This document shows, piece after piece, positions 33,909-43,014 of a stretch of 64,000 bases of DNA. Source of the DNA: Ophiostoma sp. CBS 140.51 (lineage: Eukaryota > Ascomycota > Sordariomycetes > Ophiostomatales > Ophiostomataceae). The translations under genes were made by a program, and so were the position numbers. Under the pieces are notes generated by a model. The model was not told the DNA's origin. It saw only the letters and a program-made list of their open reading frames with translations, and made no database searches. How positions within the stretch are numbered: the first letter of the stretch is position 1; every line of letters begins with the position of its first letter. The stretch is taken from NCBI GenBank assembly GCA_029298735.1, contig JANSLP010000166.1, positions 1 to 64,000 of the forward strand. The letters run 5' to 3'.

Positions 33909-35074
33909 CTAGTTATAGATCTTGGCAGCCAGACCGGGGATAATCTCCAGCTCCTTTTCCGTCCGCACATACTTGCCGTCCTTGGTAATGTCGTAGCCGG
34001 GCAGCTTGCGCTGCTGCTGGCTCTGACGCACTTTCACCCACTGCTGCGTCGTCAAGTGCTGGCCGAGCTCGGTGAAGGCGTTGCTCTCATACCCCAGACG
34101 CTTGAGGAGGGGGCTGTTGCTCAGCGGGTCGAGGACCACCTGGTTGTTGGGCCGGGCAAAATACAGCACACCCAGCCGGTCGATGCCGGCCTGGTCGGCG
34201 GGCGGCGCATGGACGCGGTGGACACTCGACTTGATGTAGCCTCCCGTCAAGGCGGTCAGGGCGTCACAGGTGTTGACGGTGATGGTGCCGTCCTGTGCGC
34301 GGACCCATTTCCACTCGCCCTCGCTGTTCAAAATCTGGAGGGCGGCCACCGGTTGGCGGAATAGGAGTGTGATGCTGCCCAAGTCGGTGTGCCCGGGAGA
34401 ATACAGCTCGCCCACCTTCTTGTTGTCCTCGGCGCTGCGCGCCGCATAGTGCATGTACCGCAGGTGGTCCTCGCCCTCGACGTCGTACTGGTGGTCGCGC
34501 ACCAGCTCGTTCTCGTCGGGGAGTTCGAGCAGGATTGCGAACAAGACCAACAACTTGACGACGACCTCGTCGTGGCACTTGCGCGAAAACGCCTCGATCT
34601 CCTTGATGTGCTCCTGCAGCACAGCGGGCTGCTTGCGCGCGTGGAACCCGTCAAACTTGGGAATGTTGTAGACTTGGACATTGTCGCGGATGCCGTTGCC
34701 TAGAATACGGTGGCCGGCCGGGCGGTAGCCATTGTACTCGCCGCGGGCCAAGTCGTCGGCATTGTGGAACTGGAGCTTTTCCTCAAGGGGCAGGTTGTAA
34801 AATTCTCTCCCAAGGGCAAACTGCTCGTCAATCTCGTCCTGCGTGATATTAAAGCCCTTGACATAAAAGAAACCGACGTGGTGGACGGCGTGCTCGAGCT
34901 GCTTGACGAGTTCCTGTTTGCCGCCAGGCTGGTCAAACAGGCTGAGATCGAGCGTGACAAGCTCGGCCCAGTCGACTAGACGGTTAGCAAAGTTCAATTT
35001 GATAGAGTGCGGGTGTACGTACGGTTCTCTTTGGTCGGCGTGACCTGCTCGTAGCGTTCCAAAAGGCCAGGCAT
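33909..35074 (-). CDS. 2-oxoglutarate/Fe(II)-dependent oxygenase (isopenicillin N synthase-like)
   Basis: Two exons, 35074-35023 and 34975-33909, giving 372 aa. The first exon encodes MPGLLERYEQVTPTKEN. An ORF-only call starting at 34997 would read intron sequence as its N-terminus. The N-terminal DIOX_N-type part (GFFYVKGFNI) precedes the double-stranded beta-helix, where the metal ligands are H213 and D215 (GHTDLGSITLLF) and H270 (SSVHRVHAPP). The Arg expected to bind 2-oxoglutarate is R284, but the usual RxS is RLG. Such enzymes hydroxylate, desaturate or cyclise small molecules; the substrate is unknown. The branch point CTAAC of the intron is clear. A TTATAA element lies at 35207-35212. 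Confidence 0.87.
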
Positions 35075-37335
35075 GGTGTGTGTGATCTGTGGTGATGATG
35101 ATGTTGGAGAGTTGTTGATAGAGATAAGATCAAGCTGTACTCTATTGTTTTATTATGTTTGATATCAGTCGTTGTATTCCCCTCCATTCATCACGGACAC
35201 CCTCTCTTATAAGCACGCCATCGGCTGGTATCTTTGCTCAATGCGGACATCCTCTCCGACTTGAAGACGCGCCAGCGGGTAGCAAAGCTTGTCAAAAATG
35301 TGTGCGTCAAGTGTGTGTATAGAAAACAAACCCGTGAGCATTCATTCGTGTATTTCGTTTATCTCGTCTATTACTTTGGCCTTCATCTTCGCTTGCTCGC
35401 GTAGTTCGTCTATCCATGGCCAATACCATCACGACAGAAGCCGCAAGAAGCCTCAACAGCAAAGATACTCGGCCGACGGAGATGAGAGTGCCTGCTCAGT
35501 AGTGTAGGCTCTAATTGTGTCTCCCCTTCAGTCTCATCTCCCCACAAAGCGGCATTTCTCTGTTGTGCCTCGTTTTACGCTTTGTCAGTTGCAGCCTCGC
35601 GGTCTCGCGGCGATGACCAGAAACGATGATGGACGACCACGGTCGCGTCATCGGGCACGTATCGACGAGGCTGTTGGTAGCCGTCAAGTGTGTTTTGCGT
35701 GGCTGCAGCCTGCCTCTCTGCATGGTGGTGGATGGCCGTCCTCGTGTAAGTCGGGTACGTCGTGTAAGTCGAAAAGTGGGGCCGGCCGGCAGCCACGCAA
35801 GAAACAGGGGAAGAAAGGCGGCCCCGCAGCACGCCATCCGCCTCGCGCCATCCTACCACGGATCTCACAATCGACGACGACCACATCCAGGTGCCGTTCC
35901 TCCCAAGAAATCAAACGAGTCACGTAGCCGCTCATTCTCATCCGTTGTGTTCTCCGCGGCCAGTAACACTAGTCACGTCCGTCGAGGGTGGCGCGTCTCG
36001 GTTCCTTTCCTTCTCCATCATTGCCGCCCTCCCTCTTCACAGTACTGCCTAGTCGGCATCGGTAACTTCCGTATCGGTAACTTACGTATCGAGTGATTTC
36101 CGGGTGCACTCTCCGACCTCACTCTACCTCACTCGAGCTGGTTGTATTTGTTCTCCTCTCCCCTGTTCGACTTCTTCCACATGTGTCTCTTCCCCCTTCA
36201 ATGGTTTCTTTATCTTCCCTCCTTCCCCACGGCAGCACGCCATCCGATCATCCATCTTGCAACATCGACACCTTGCATCGTCAACGTCGGCGTGTGTCGA
36301 CTCGGATGGTTTTTCGTAGTCGTGGAGTCTTGCTGTTTCCAGTCTTTGCCGGCACTACGTCGGCTCCTACAGACTCTACCGCAGCCACCCCGGACCTTTT
36401 TTGCTTAATTCCCCATTCAAGCTTTTGTCTATTCCCTTTTTAGTCATGATTCCTGATAATTGTCCGCCAGTCGTTTTGTGTATCATCTCCGTTGATATCG
36501 TCTCAACCGCTACCTCCACCGACTGTACATCGTCCTATCAGATATACCTCGCGTCTTTGTTTTTCCGCTTTACCTCACATGTACCTTTGGGCATACGACG
36601 ATACATCTACTCTTTGACTGATATTGTCGACTTGTATGCGTGGACGGGGTTGATGGCCGCCACAGCAACCTGGTACTGGGGACAACATGCGTGGGTGACA
36701 CGAGGGCAGGACACAAGACACATGGCAGTCATGGCCCACATGGCACACATGGCAAGGTAGATGAACTATTCCCATGTATCAGACCAACAAGAAGTAAAAA
36801 AAGAAGAAAAACTGAAGAGATCAGAAAGAAGATAGACGCACATCTCAAGTCTAGGCCTGTCTACGAACAGATCGAAAGGCAAGAAAGTGCAGACTCGTCT
36901 GGTTGATAAGAATAAGTCAGAAAAGAAGAAAAAAGTAAGAAGAAAATTTAAAAAAGACGAAAAAAGAAAAAGAGAGGGCAAAGAGAGCGAGACCGAGTAG
37001 TCTACCAGTCTACCTCCTCTGTTTGCCTGCCCGGTCCATCTCCCGTATGTCGCCCCCGTCTACCATCCCCATCTGCCAGCTGCAAGGCGTGATCGACCTC
37101 CACTCTTGCCAGTGTCTGGGTGTCTTTCCCTTTCCTTTTTTCAACACAGTCCCATCGCTTCCTGGTGACGACTCTTTGGCCTCGTCTGTCGTCTTTTGTT
37201 GTCTATCTGGCGTGGCCTTTGTTGGGGCCGGTCTTGTCCATCGTCTTTAAATGCTTCCACACCCTCAGTCTTGTTGATCGTCAACATCGCCTTCACCACC
37301 ACTCCATAACGGCTATCCTGCCTGCAACGCATACA
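35075..37335. other. 2.3-kb spacer upstream of the MFS transporter
   Basis: No supported gene. The plus strand is pyrimidine-rich from about 35,940 to 36,560, purine-rich at 36,780-36,990, then pyrimidine-rich again up to the MFS start. Open frames here have no family resemblance. Confidence 0.55.
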
Positions 37336-39345
37336 ATGTCCGACGTCCACAAGGCAACCAAACGGCTCACGCCGTGGCAGCTCTTCAAAGAAGTCTTCAA
37401 TTGGTACCCGTCCGAGTATCCGGCCGCAGAACGCAAGCTTCTCTTCAAGCTTGACCTCTCCATTCTCGTGTTTGCCTGTCTTTGCTGTAAGTGGCTCTGC
37501 ACTCTATTCGATTAATTTGGTCTCGCTAACGTTTCAGTCTTTGTCAAGTATCTTGGTAAGTCGCTCTTGCTATACTAACCTTCTCCTACGCAGAGTATCG
37601 TCTAACCTCGTTGCTACGCACCCAGACCAAACAAACATTTCAAACGCCTACGTCTCCGGCCTCCAGGAAGACTTTGGCCTGTATGGCAACCAGCTCAACT
37701 ACCTCAATGTCACCTACTTCACCGCCTATGTCGTCTTCCAGGTGCCCGGCCTCATGTTGATGAGCCGGCCCAAACTGGCCCGCTGGCTCTTGCCGACTCT
37801 CGAAGTGCTCTGGGGTATCGCCACCTTTGCGACGAGTCGCACAACCAACGTCAACCAGCTGTATGCCATTCGGTTCATCATTGGCATGCTCGAAGCGCCC
37901 GTGTTTGCTGGCACGCACTTTATCCTCGGTACGTTTTTGATGTCCTCGCTTCGCTCGTGTCTCTTCCGTCGACGATCGTTTACTCTCGCTCCGCGAGAGA
38001 GAGATCCAGGAAGATTCAAGTCGCTCGTTAGCAATCTCACTCGCTTCGCTCGCTCAATTGCTAACTCGCTCGCACTCCAGGCTCCTGGTACGGCGGCCAC
38101 GAACTCTTCAAACGCGCCGGCACCTGGTTCATCTGCAACGCCCTCGGCTCCATGGTCTCGGGCTACCTTCAGGCCGCCGCCTACACCAATTTGTCTGGCG
38201 TCGGCGGCATGGAGGGTTGGCGCTGGCTTTTTATTATCGACGGCGTCTTCACCATCCCCGTCGCCTTGTTGGGATACATCATCTTCCCCGGCGTCCCCGA
38301 CTCGCCCAAACCGTTCCACTTGACGGACGCCGACATTGTTCTCGCCAAACAGCGCCTCACCCGCTTCAAAGTCCGGCGGCCGGGTCCTCTGGGCTTGGAC
38401 GTCTTCAAACGGTCTCTCCAGCGGTGGCACATTTGGGTGTTTGTGTTTTGTTACATGTAAGTTTTCTTTTCTTTTTTTTCTTTCCTCGCTTCGCTCGCTC
38501 TTCTTTTCTTCTTTCCTGTCCTCGCTTCGCTCGCATTCTCCTTCCGTCTTGTTTCTCTCAGATCAACTCGCTTCGCTCGTTGATGCTCGGAGGGACTACC
38601 TGCCGCTCCTCGTTTCCTCGTAGACTTGCTTCACTCGTCTACTTGTCAACTCGTCGCTAACTCGTTCATCAGCTGCATGATCTGCTCTTCCTATCCCCTC
38701 TCCTACATGAACCTCTGGCTCAAATCCGAAGGCTACTCCGTCGTCCAGGTCAACCGCCTGCCCACCGTCACCTACGCCATCAACATTGTCGCCTCGTGGC
38801 TGGGGACGACCCTCGCCGCCATCTATCCGTCCTGGATCATCTACACTGTGATTGAGACCTGCTGCGTGTTCTCGACCATCTGCATGATTATCTGGAACAT
38901 TCCCACGGGCCTCAAGTTCTTCGCCTGGTATCTTTATGGCGTCGCCGGCTGTGCCTCACCCATTCTGTACTCGGCGGTCAACACGATTGTCCGCGACGAC
39001 TCGGAAGAGCGTGCCCTCATCTTGGGGAGCATGATGACGGTCGGCTACTCATTCAACATTTGGGTGCCCCTCCTCGTCTTTCCCACGGCCGGGCCCAACG
39101 GTGCACCCCGGTGGAAAAAGGGCTGGCCGTTCATCCTGGTATTCTTTGTGCTGCTGTGGGCCGGCTTCATTACGTCGATTTTGTTACACCGCCGTGACAC
39201 GAAACGCAACGCGGTTCATGCCGGCACGGGCCCGCCGATTGACGGGACGGACAGTGAGAGAGAGTCGGAGGATGTGTCGGAACCAGTGTCGTCGGCGGAC
39301 GGCGAGGTGGCCATCATCAACCAGACCGTGGAGGCGAAGGTATAG
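37336..39345 (+). CDS. MFS transporter, anion:cation symporter (Dal5/Liz1/Tna1-like) family
   Basis: Five exons: 37336-37486, 37538-37555, 37626-37928, 38081-38456 and 38673-39345, giving 506 aa. Exon 2 is an 18-nt micro-exon that completes the signature FFVKYLDQTNISNAYVSG at the first loop. Further markers are RFIIGMLEAPVFAGTHFILGSWY, WRWLFIIDG and the loop GVPDSPKPFHLTDAD. About 12 membrane segments are expected. The family carries allantoate, pantothenate, nicotinate, biotin or similar organic anions; the substrate is not predictable here. Introns 1 and 2 are 51 and 70 nt, but introns 3 and 4 are 152 and 216 nt and carry repeated hairpins. The gene converges on the ferric reductase gene with 91 bp between stops. 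Confidence 0.88.
37945..37957 (+). repeat. 13-nt word CTCGCTTCGCTCG, intron 3 copy a
   Basis: Exact copy in the sense orientation of the MFS transcript, 16 nt inside intron 3. Confidence 0.8.
37983..37999 (+). repeat. Intronic hairpin CTCTCGC-TCC-GCGAGAG
   Basis: Perfect 7-bp stem with a 3-nt loop in MFS intron 3. The sequence is a relative of the 13-nt word. Confidence 0.7.
38027..38065 (+). repeat. Intronic hairpin with 9-bp stem and the 13-nt word in its loop
   Basis: Arms GTTAGCAAT (38027-38035) and ATTGCTAAC (38057-38065) pair perfectly. The 21-nt loop contains an exact CTCGCTTCGCTCG at 38040-38052. The right arm includes CTAAC, the best branch-point match of intron 3, 15 nt before the acceptor. 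Confidence 0.75.
38485..38497 (+). repeat. 13-nt word CTCGCTTCGCTCG, intron 4 copy a
   Basis: Exact sense copy in MFS intron 4, embedded in a T/C-rich run. Confidence 0.8.
38521..38533 (+). repeat. 13-nt word CTCGCTTCGCTCG, intron 4 copy b
   Basis: Exact sense copy, 36 nt after copy a and also in T/C-rich sequence. Confidence 0.8.
38562..38584 (+). repeat. Intronic hairpin ATCAAC-loop-GTTGAT around the 13-nt word
   Basis: A 6-bp stem (38562-38567 with 38579-38584) encloses TCGCTTCGCTC. Together with the closing C and G this gives an exact copy of the word at 38567-38579. Confidence 0.75.
38620..38642 (+). repeat. Intronic hairpin GTAGAC-loop-GTCTAC with variant word
   Basis: A 6-bp stem (38620-38625 with 38637-38642) with the same 11-nt loop length as the previous hairpin. 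The loop TTGCTTCACTC differs from it at two positions, while the arms are unrelated. Confidence 0.75.
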
Positions 39346-39436
39346 CAACTGAGTGGAGTAGGTAAATAAAAGGGGGGACGTATAGTTTAATACAATTATT
39401 TGGTATCACGCTACAAATTAAAGTACAGTCGACGTG

Positions 39437-41341
39437 CTAGTTTGTGAACCCCTCCTGGTGCAGCCACACTTCTGATGCACCGGCACCACCGGCGACGATG
39501 CGGCGTTGTTCGGCAGCACAGGCGGCTGCCACGTCGTGGGCCATCGATGACGGGCCGCAGACAGCCACACCAACGTGTCTGTTGGGGGCGGACGATAATG
39601 ACCGCACAAGTGCTGGCAGGTCAGCCTGTCCACGGCGGAGCTGTAGCTCGAGACCAGCTGGAGCGGCAACGGCTGCTCCACTGACAGATGCTGGTTCAGA
39701 GTCGCCAGTCACTGACGCCGCCGACGCCGCCGACGCCGCCGTCTCGACAGCTCCTGCCGTGCCCTTCTCATCATCGTGAGACACAGATCCTCCCACGGCC
39801 TCCTCTTGGACACTGTGTGCCGCCTCACCCGTAGCGTGCAGCACCACCTTGACGCCTTGCAGACCACCGTACTTTTCAGACATAGACTGCAGTGCATCCG
39901 CAAACCACACCCGCAAGCCAGGGTCGCGGCTGGACACTACAGCAAGGAGCTCTCTGGGTTGATCCTGCCTCCTCGAAACCCAGTCCTCCACCAAACCGAG
40001 GGTAAAGCCTGCACCAGCACCGCCTGCCACCACGAGTGTTGCATCAAAGCCTTCGTCCCATCGGTGCGGGACGCCGCCATAGGGGCCTTCGATAAACAGA
40101 GGAACGGCCGTGTCGGGCTGTTTGCGAGCGAGGGCAGCGAGACGGCCGGTCAACCCTCCACGCGGACGGACATAGAACAAAGCATCTCCAGCGGCAGCAG
40201 GCGAGCCGTCAGGCGAAGGCCCAAAAGAAGAGACTGAACAAATGGTGAATGGATGTGTTGTCAGGGCGTGCACACCGCCGGTCAAGAAGCGGAGGTACAG
40301 ATGCTGTCCGGGGCGCCATGCCAGTGCACGACCAGCCTTCTCGCCTTGTGTTGAAGGCACCGCAATCCTCAAGGTATGCTCCGACACCAACTCCAGATGC
40401 GCCGTCCTCAGCCCATGGGCAAAGTATGTTCTGCCGACAGCAAAGAGTAGCGACGACACATACAGTGCCCCCGCAGCAATGAAATAGTCCCACGAGGTCA
40501 GCGTGTAGTCGCAGTGGATGAAGAGAAAGATGACGAAGACGAGCGCCAAGAAGAAGTGTAGGCCTTTGAACACTTCGTACGCCCGGTGACGGACAAACGG
40601 GAGTGACAAAAACGTAAGGCCGGCCTGGGCTACGAGTGCAACAACCCCCGTCGGCCATTGTGCACTGCTGTTCCAGTTTTCCGCCAGCGAGCCGGGCACG
40701 GTGGCGTTGTACACGATGAATGGAAAGGTGTGCAGGAGGGCCAGGATAAACATGCCCCAGGCGGCCATCAAGTGAAAGATGATGAGCTTTTCCGGGGCAA
40801 TGCCGGTAGCGGCCGTCACCAGGTTGGCCTTGCTGCCAAACGCCAGGATGAACGGAAGGCAGCCCAACGACAAGTACCCGGACCGGGTGGCTAGTGGCGG
40901 GGAGTCGCCGTAGTGGACGTCGGCCGTGTTGGGCCAGTAGTACGGGTGGGGGCCGAGGGTGCACCCGGCGAAAAAGGCAAAGCCGGCCGCGCCCAGCAGA
41001 CAGACACCCACCGAGGGGGCGTTCCACTGGAGGGACCGCACCCTCAGGGCGTTGGGGTAGGCCAAGGCGCGGACGACGGCAAGAGGGCGGAGCCAGACGC
41101 GGCGGTGCCTTACTGAAGGAGGGAGTAGCCGGCTGGCAGCGTAGCCTGCCACAAAAACGGCAATGGTGACCACGAAAAAGTAGACGGCACCGCGGGCGTA
41201 GACGAGATCGGCTAAGTACCAGTTGACCCATCGGCGGGCATTGTATGCGCACTGCTCGGGAGTGAGCTTGCAGTGGTGTTGGCGCGACGAGTGCAGCTGC
41301 ACCGGCGAGGTGAGCCACTCGTAGGGTGTGTCCATGTCCAT
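39437..41341 (-). CDS. Ferric reductase-like transmembrane oxidoreductase (FRE family)
   Basis: Single exon, 634 aa. Several membrane helices fill residues 45-340. The haem-ligand histidine pairs sit in LIIFHLMAAWGMFILALLH and VFKGLHFFLALVFVIFLFIH. The cytosolic half has the FAD-binding HPFTICS, then EGPYGG, an NADPH-binding Gly-rich GGAGAGFTLG, and CGPSSM near the C-terminus. Such enzymes move electrons from NADPH across the plasma membrane to ferric or cupric ions. An Ala/Glu-rich insert (about 525-570) interrupts the NADPH domain. The 5' leader contains a perfect 9-bp hairpin ending ten bases before the ATG, and trinucleotide-like GTC/GAT repeats. The next gene upstream in the same direction is a multicopper oxidase. 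Confidence 0.88.
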   Translation of the reverse strand: MDMDTPYEWLTSPVQLHSSRQHHCKLTPEQCAYNARRWVNWYLADLVYARGAVYFFVVTIAVFVAGYAASRLLPPSVRHRRVWLRPLAVVRALAYPNALRVRSLQWNAPSVGVCLLGAAGFAFFAGCTLGPHPYYWPNTADVHYGDSPPLATRSGYLSLGCLPFILAFGSKANLVTAATGIAPEKLIIFHLMAAWGMFILALLHTFPFIVYNATVPGSLAENWNSSAQWPTGVVALVAQAGLTFLSLPFVRHRAYEVFKGLHFFLALVFVIFLFIHCDYTLTSWDYFIAAGALYVSSLLFAVGRTYFAHGLRTAHLELVSEHTLRIAVPSTQGEKAGRALAWRPGQHLYLRFLTGGVHALTTHPFTICSVSSFGPSPDGSPAAAGDALFYVRPRGGLTGRLAALARKQPDTAVPLFIEGPYGGVPHRWDEGFDATLVVAGGAGAGFTLGLVEDWVSRRQDQPRELLAVVSSRDPGLRVWFADALQSMSEKYGGLQGVKVVLHATGEAAHSVQEEAVGGSVSHDDEKGTAGAVETAASAASAASVTGDSEPASVSGAAVAAPAGLELQLRRGQADLPALVRSLSSAPNRHVGVAVCGPSSMAHDVAAACAAEQRRIVAGGAGASEVWLHQEGFTN

Positions 41342-41351
41342 GTTGAGTAGA

Positions 41352-41372
41352 GACTCTCACGTAGTGAGAGTC
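41352..41372 (-). promoter_or_regulatory. Perfect 9-bp hairpin directly upstream of the ferric reductase start
   Basis: Arms GACTCTCAC and GTGAGAGTC pair perfectly around a 3-nt loop. In the transcript the hairpin ends 10 nt before the start codon. It could slow scanning ribosomes or mark an RNA-binding site; this is inference. Confidence 0.6.
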
Positions 41373-41465
41373 GTGTTGTCGGTGTGTTGTCGGTGGTGTT
41401 GTCGATGTTGTCGATGTTGATGTCGATGTTGATGTCGATGTTGTCGTCGACGATGTTGACGCCAA
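41373..41465 (-). repeat. GTCGAT/GTTGAT-type tandem repeat
   Basis: Degenerate repeats of GATGTTGTC and GATGTC units fill the presumed leader or promoter of the ferric reductase gene. Confidence 0.6.
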
Positions 41466-41582
41466 GTTGCCACGGGCGGAAAGAAGCGAGGATGAACAAA
41501 AGAATGAAAAAGAGAAAGACAAGACGGAAAGATGCAAAGTGTGGAGAGATGGGAGATGGGAAAGGGGGGATCGTTGTATATA

Positions 41583-41620
41583 CAGTCTGCCGTCTGCCGT
41601 CTGCCGTCCGCCGTCTGCCG
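41583..41620 (+). repeat. Heptamer tandem array (GTCTGCC)
   Basis: About five head-to-tail copies, one with a C for T change, in the intergenic region. Confidence 0.65.
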
Positions 41621-42876
41621 TGGTCAATGCCGTGCTTTCTCGTCTCTTATTCTTGCTCTTCTCTCTCACCTCACCCATGCATTGCCAAGCTCATACGGCA
41701 ATCATGTAGAATGCTCCGTGAACAATCATACAAGACGTATTATCATGACAAAACGACGAAGACCCTGGAAATAAGAAGGGTGACGAAAAGAAGGAAGACA
41801 ATCGACGCCAAGAATACTATCGGCCGTGCAGAGAGGTGCAGACGACTGCAGGCATGAGTGAGCAAGTTTGCGCGACTTCGTGCGGACCGTCCATGAATAC
41901 CTGGTGTTAGTGTTGGTGTGTTGCCCTTTTGAGTACATGTACTCGTAATGTCGATGTTGGTGGCGGGAGCACGCGCGGCGCATATACATCTGTACTTGGG
42001 TTTGTTTACACGTAAAATACATTATCGAGAGCATCGAATTTTGATGACTTTTGGTCAACGTGACGTGCGGTGTTGTCGTCGTTGTTTTCTGGTCCCTGGC
42101 TAAAATATGTGGACTTTTGTAGTGACAATACGACACTTTCTTCGACGAAAGAATGTCGATCACTTTTTGGAGATGGAGACAGATGACAGGCCGCTATGGT
42201 CCTCTGCGGTGCAAAACTCTGCAGAAACTTGCGCATGGAATGTAGATCACCGATAGTTGTGTTTTGTATTTCTGGGGTTCCTGTCATCTGTCGTGTGCTA
42301 TTCTGTACTTTCTGTTCTCGTTCACATATTCTGCTGTGTCCGTCTTATTTACTTTCATCCGTCGATTCGCCTCTTAATTAAGGAGACTTTAACCGGTAGA
42401 GTCTCAACGTCGGGCAATGCTGATTCACTTTCCTTTCCCCTTTCCATCTGGCCAATGAAGTCGTGTTTATTAACAGTCATACAAATACAAGTATTACTCT
42501 GTGCCTGTTTGTGTTCTCCCCTGTCAAGTGACTGTCGGTTATCTGCCTTTAGCTGTCGAGACTGTCTCCCAATTGTTTGCCGGGAATTGCCATGTGGTTG
42601 TCGTTGTACAAAGCAGGGACGAACAGAAACAGAAAGGAAAGCATGCTGTATGCTTCATGTGGCACAGGTGCGAGAACAAGGAAGCGACTGCCACTCCCAT
42701 ATTACGCCACACGCATTCTCATTCTTCACTCGGCTAATATTGCATTCATGTAGAAGGATGATGTTTGATTGTCAACAGTCTTACTACTTGAAGAGAGATA
42801 CATATTTTCTTCTTTTTGTGTTATCATGTTTTCAATATCATGTTTTCATAACTTCATTAAATCAACTTTAGTCTAT

Positions 42877-42962
42877 GCTCTTCTCTCTTCTCTCTTCTCG
42901 CTCTTCTCTCTTCTCGCTCTTCTCTCTTCTCGCTCTTCTCTCTTCTCGCTCTTCTTTCTTCT
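42877..42962 (+). repeat. 16-bp T/C tandem array (GCTCTTCTCTCTTCTC)
   Basis: About five copies of the unit, one with an inserted heptamer, just 3' of the multicopper oxidase gene. The last copy is diverged. Confidence 0.7.
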
Positions 42963-43014
42963 CTTATTAAACGCAACATGCTTACACAAAAATAAAAATT
43001 CAACGCCACCCGCC

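Larger units (their letters stand above)
41373..43014. other. Spacer ferric reductase / multicopper oxidase
   Basis: Gene-free apart from repeats: GTC/GAT units up to 41465, a heptamer array GTCTGCC at about 41583-41620, and a 16-bp T/C array at 42877-42960 close to the oxidase stop. No coding signal was found. Confidence 0.55.
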
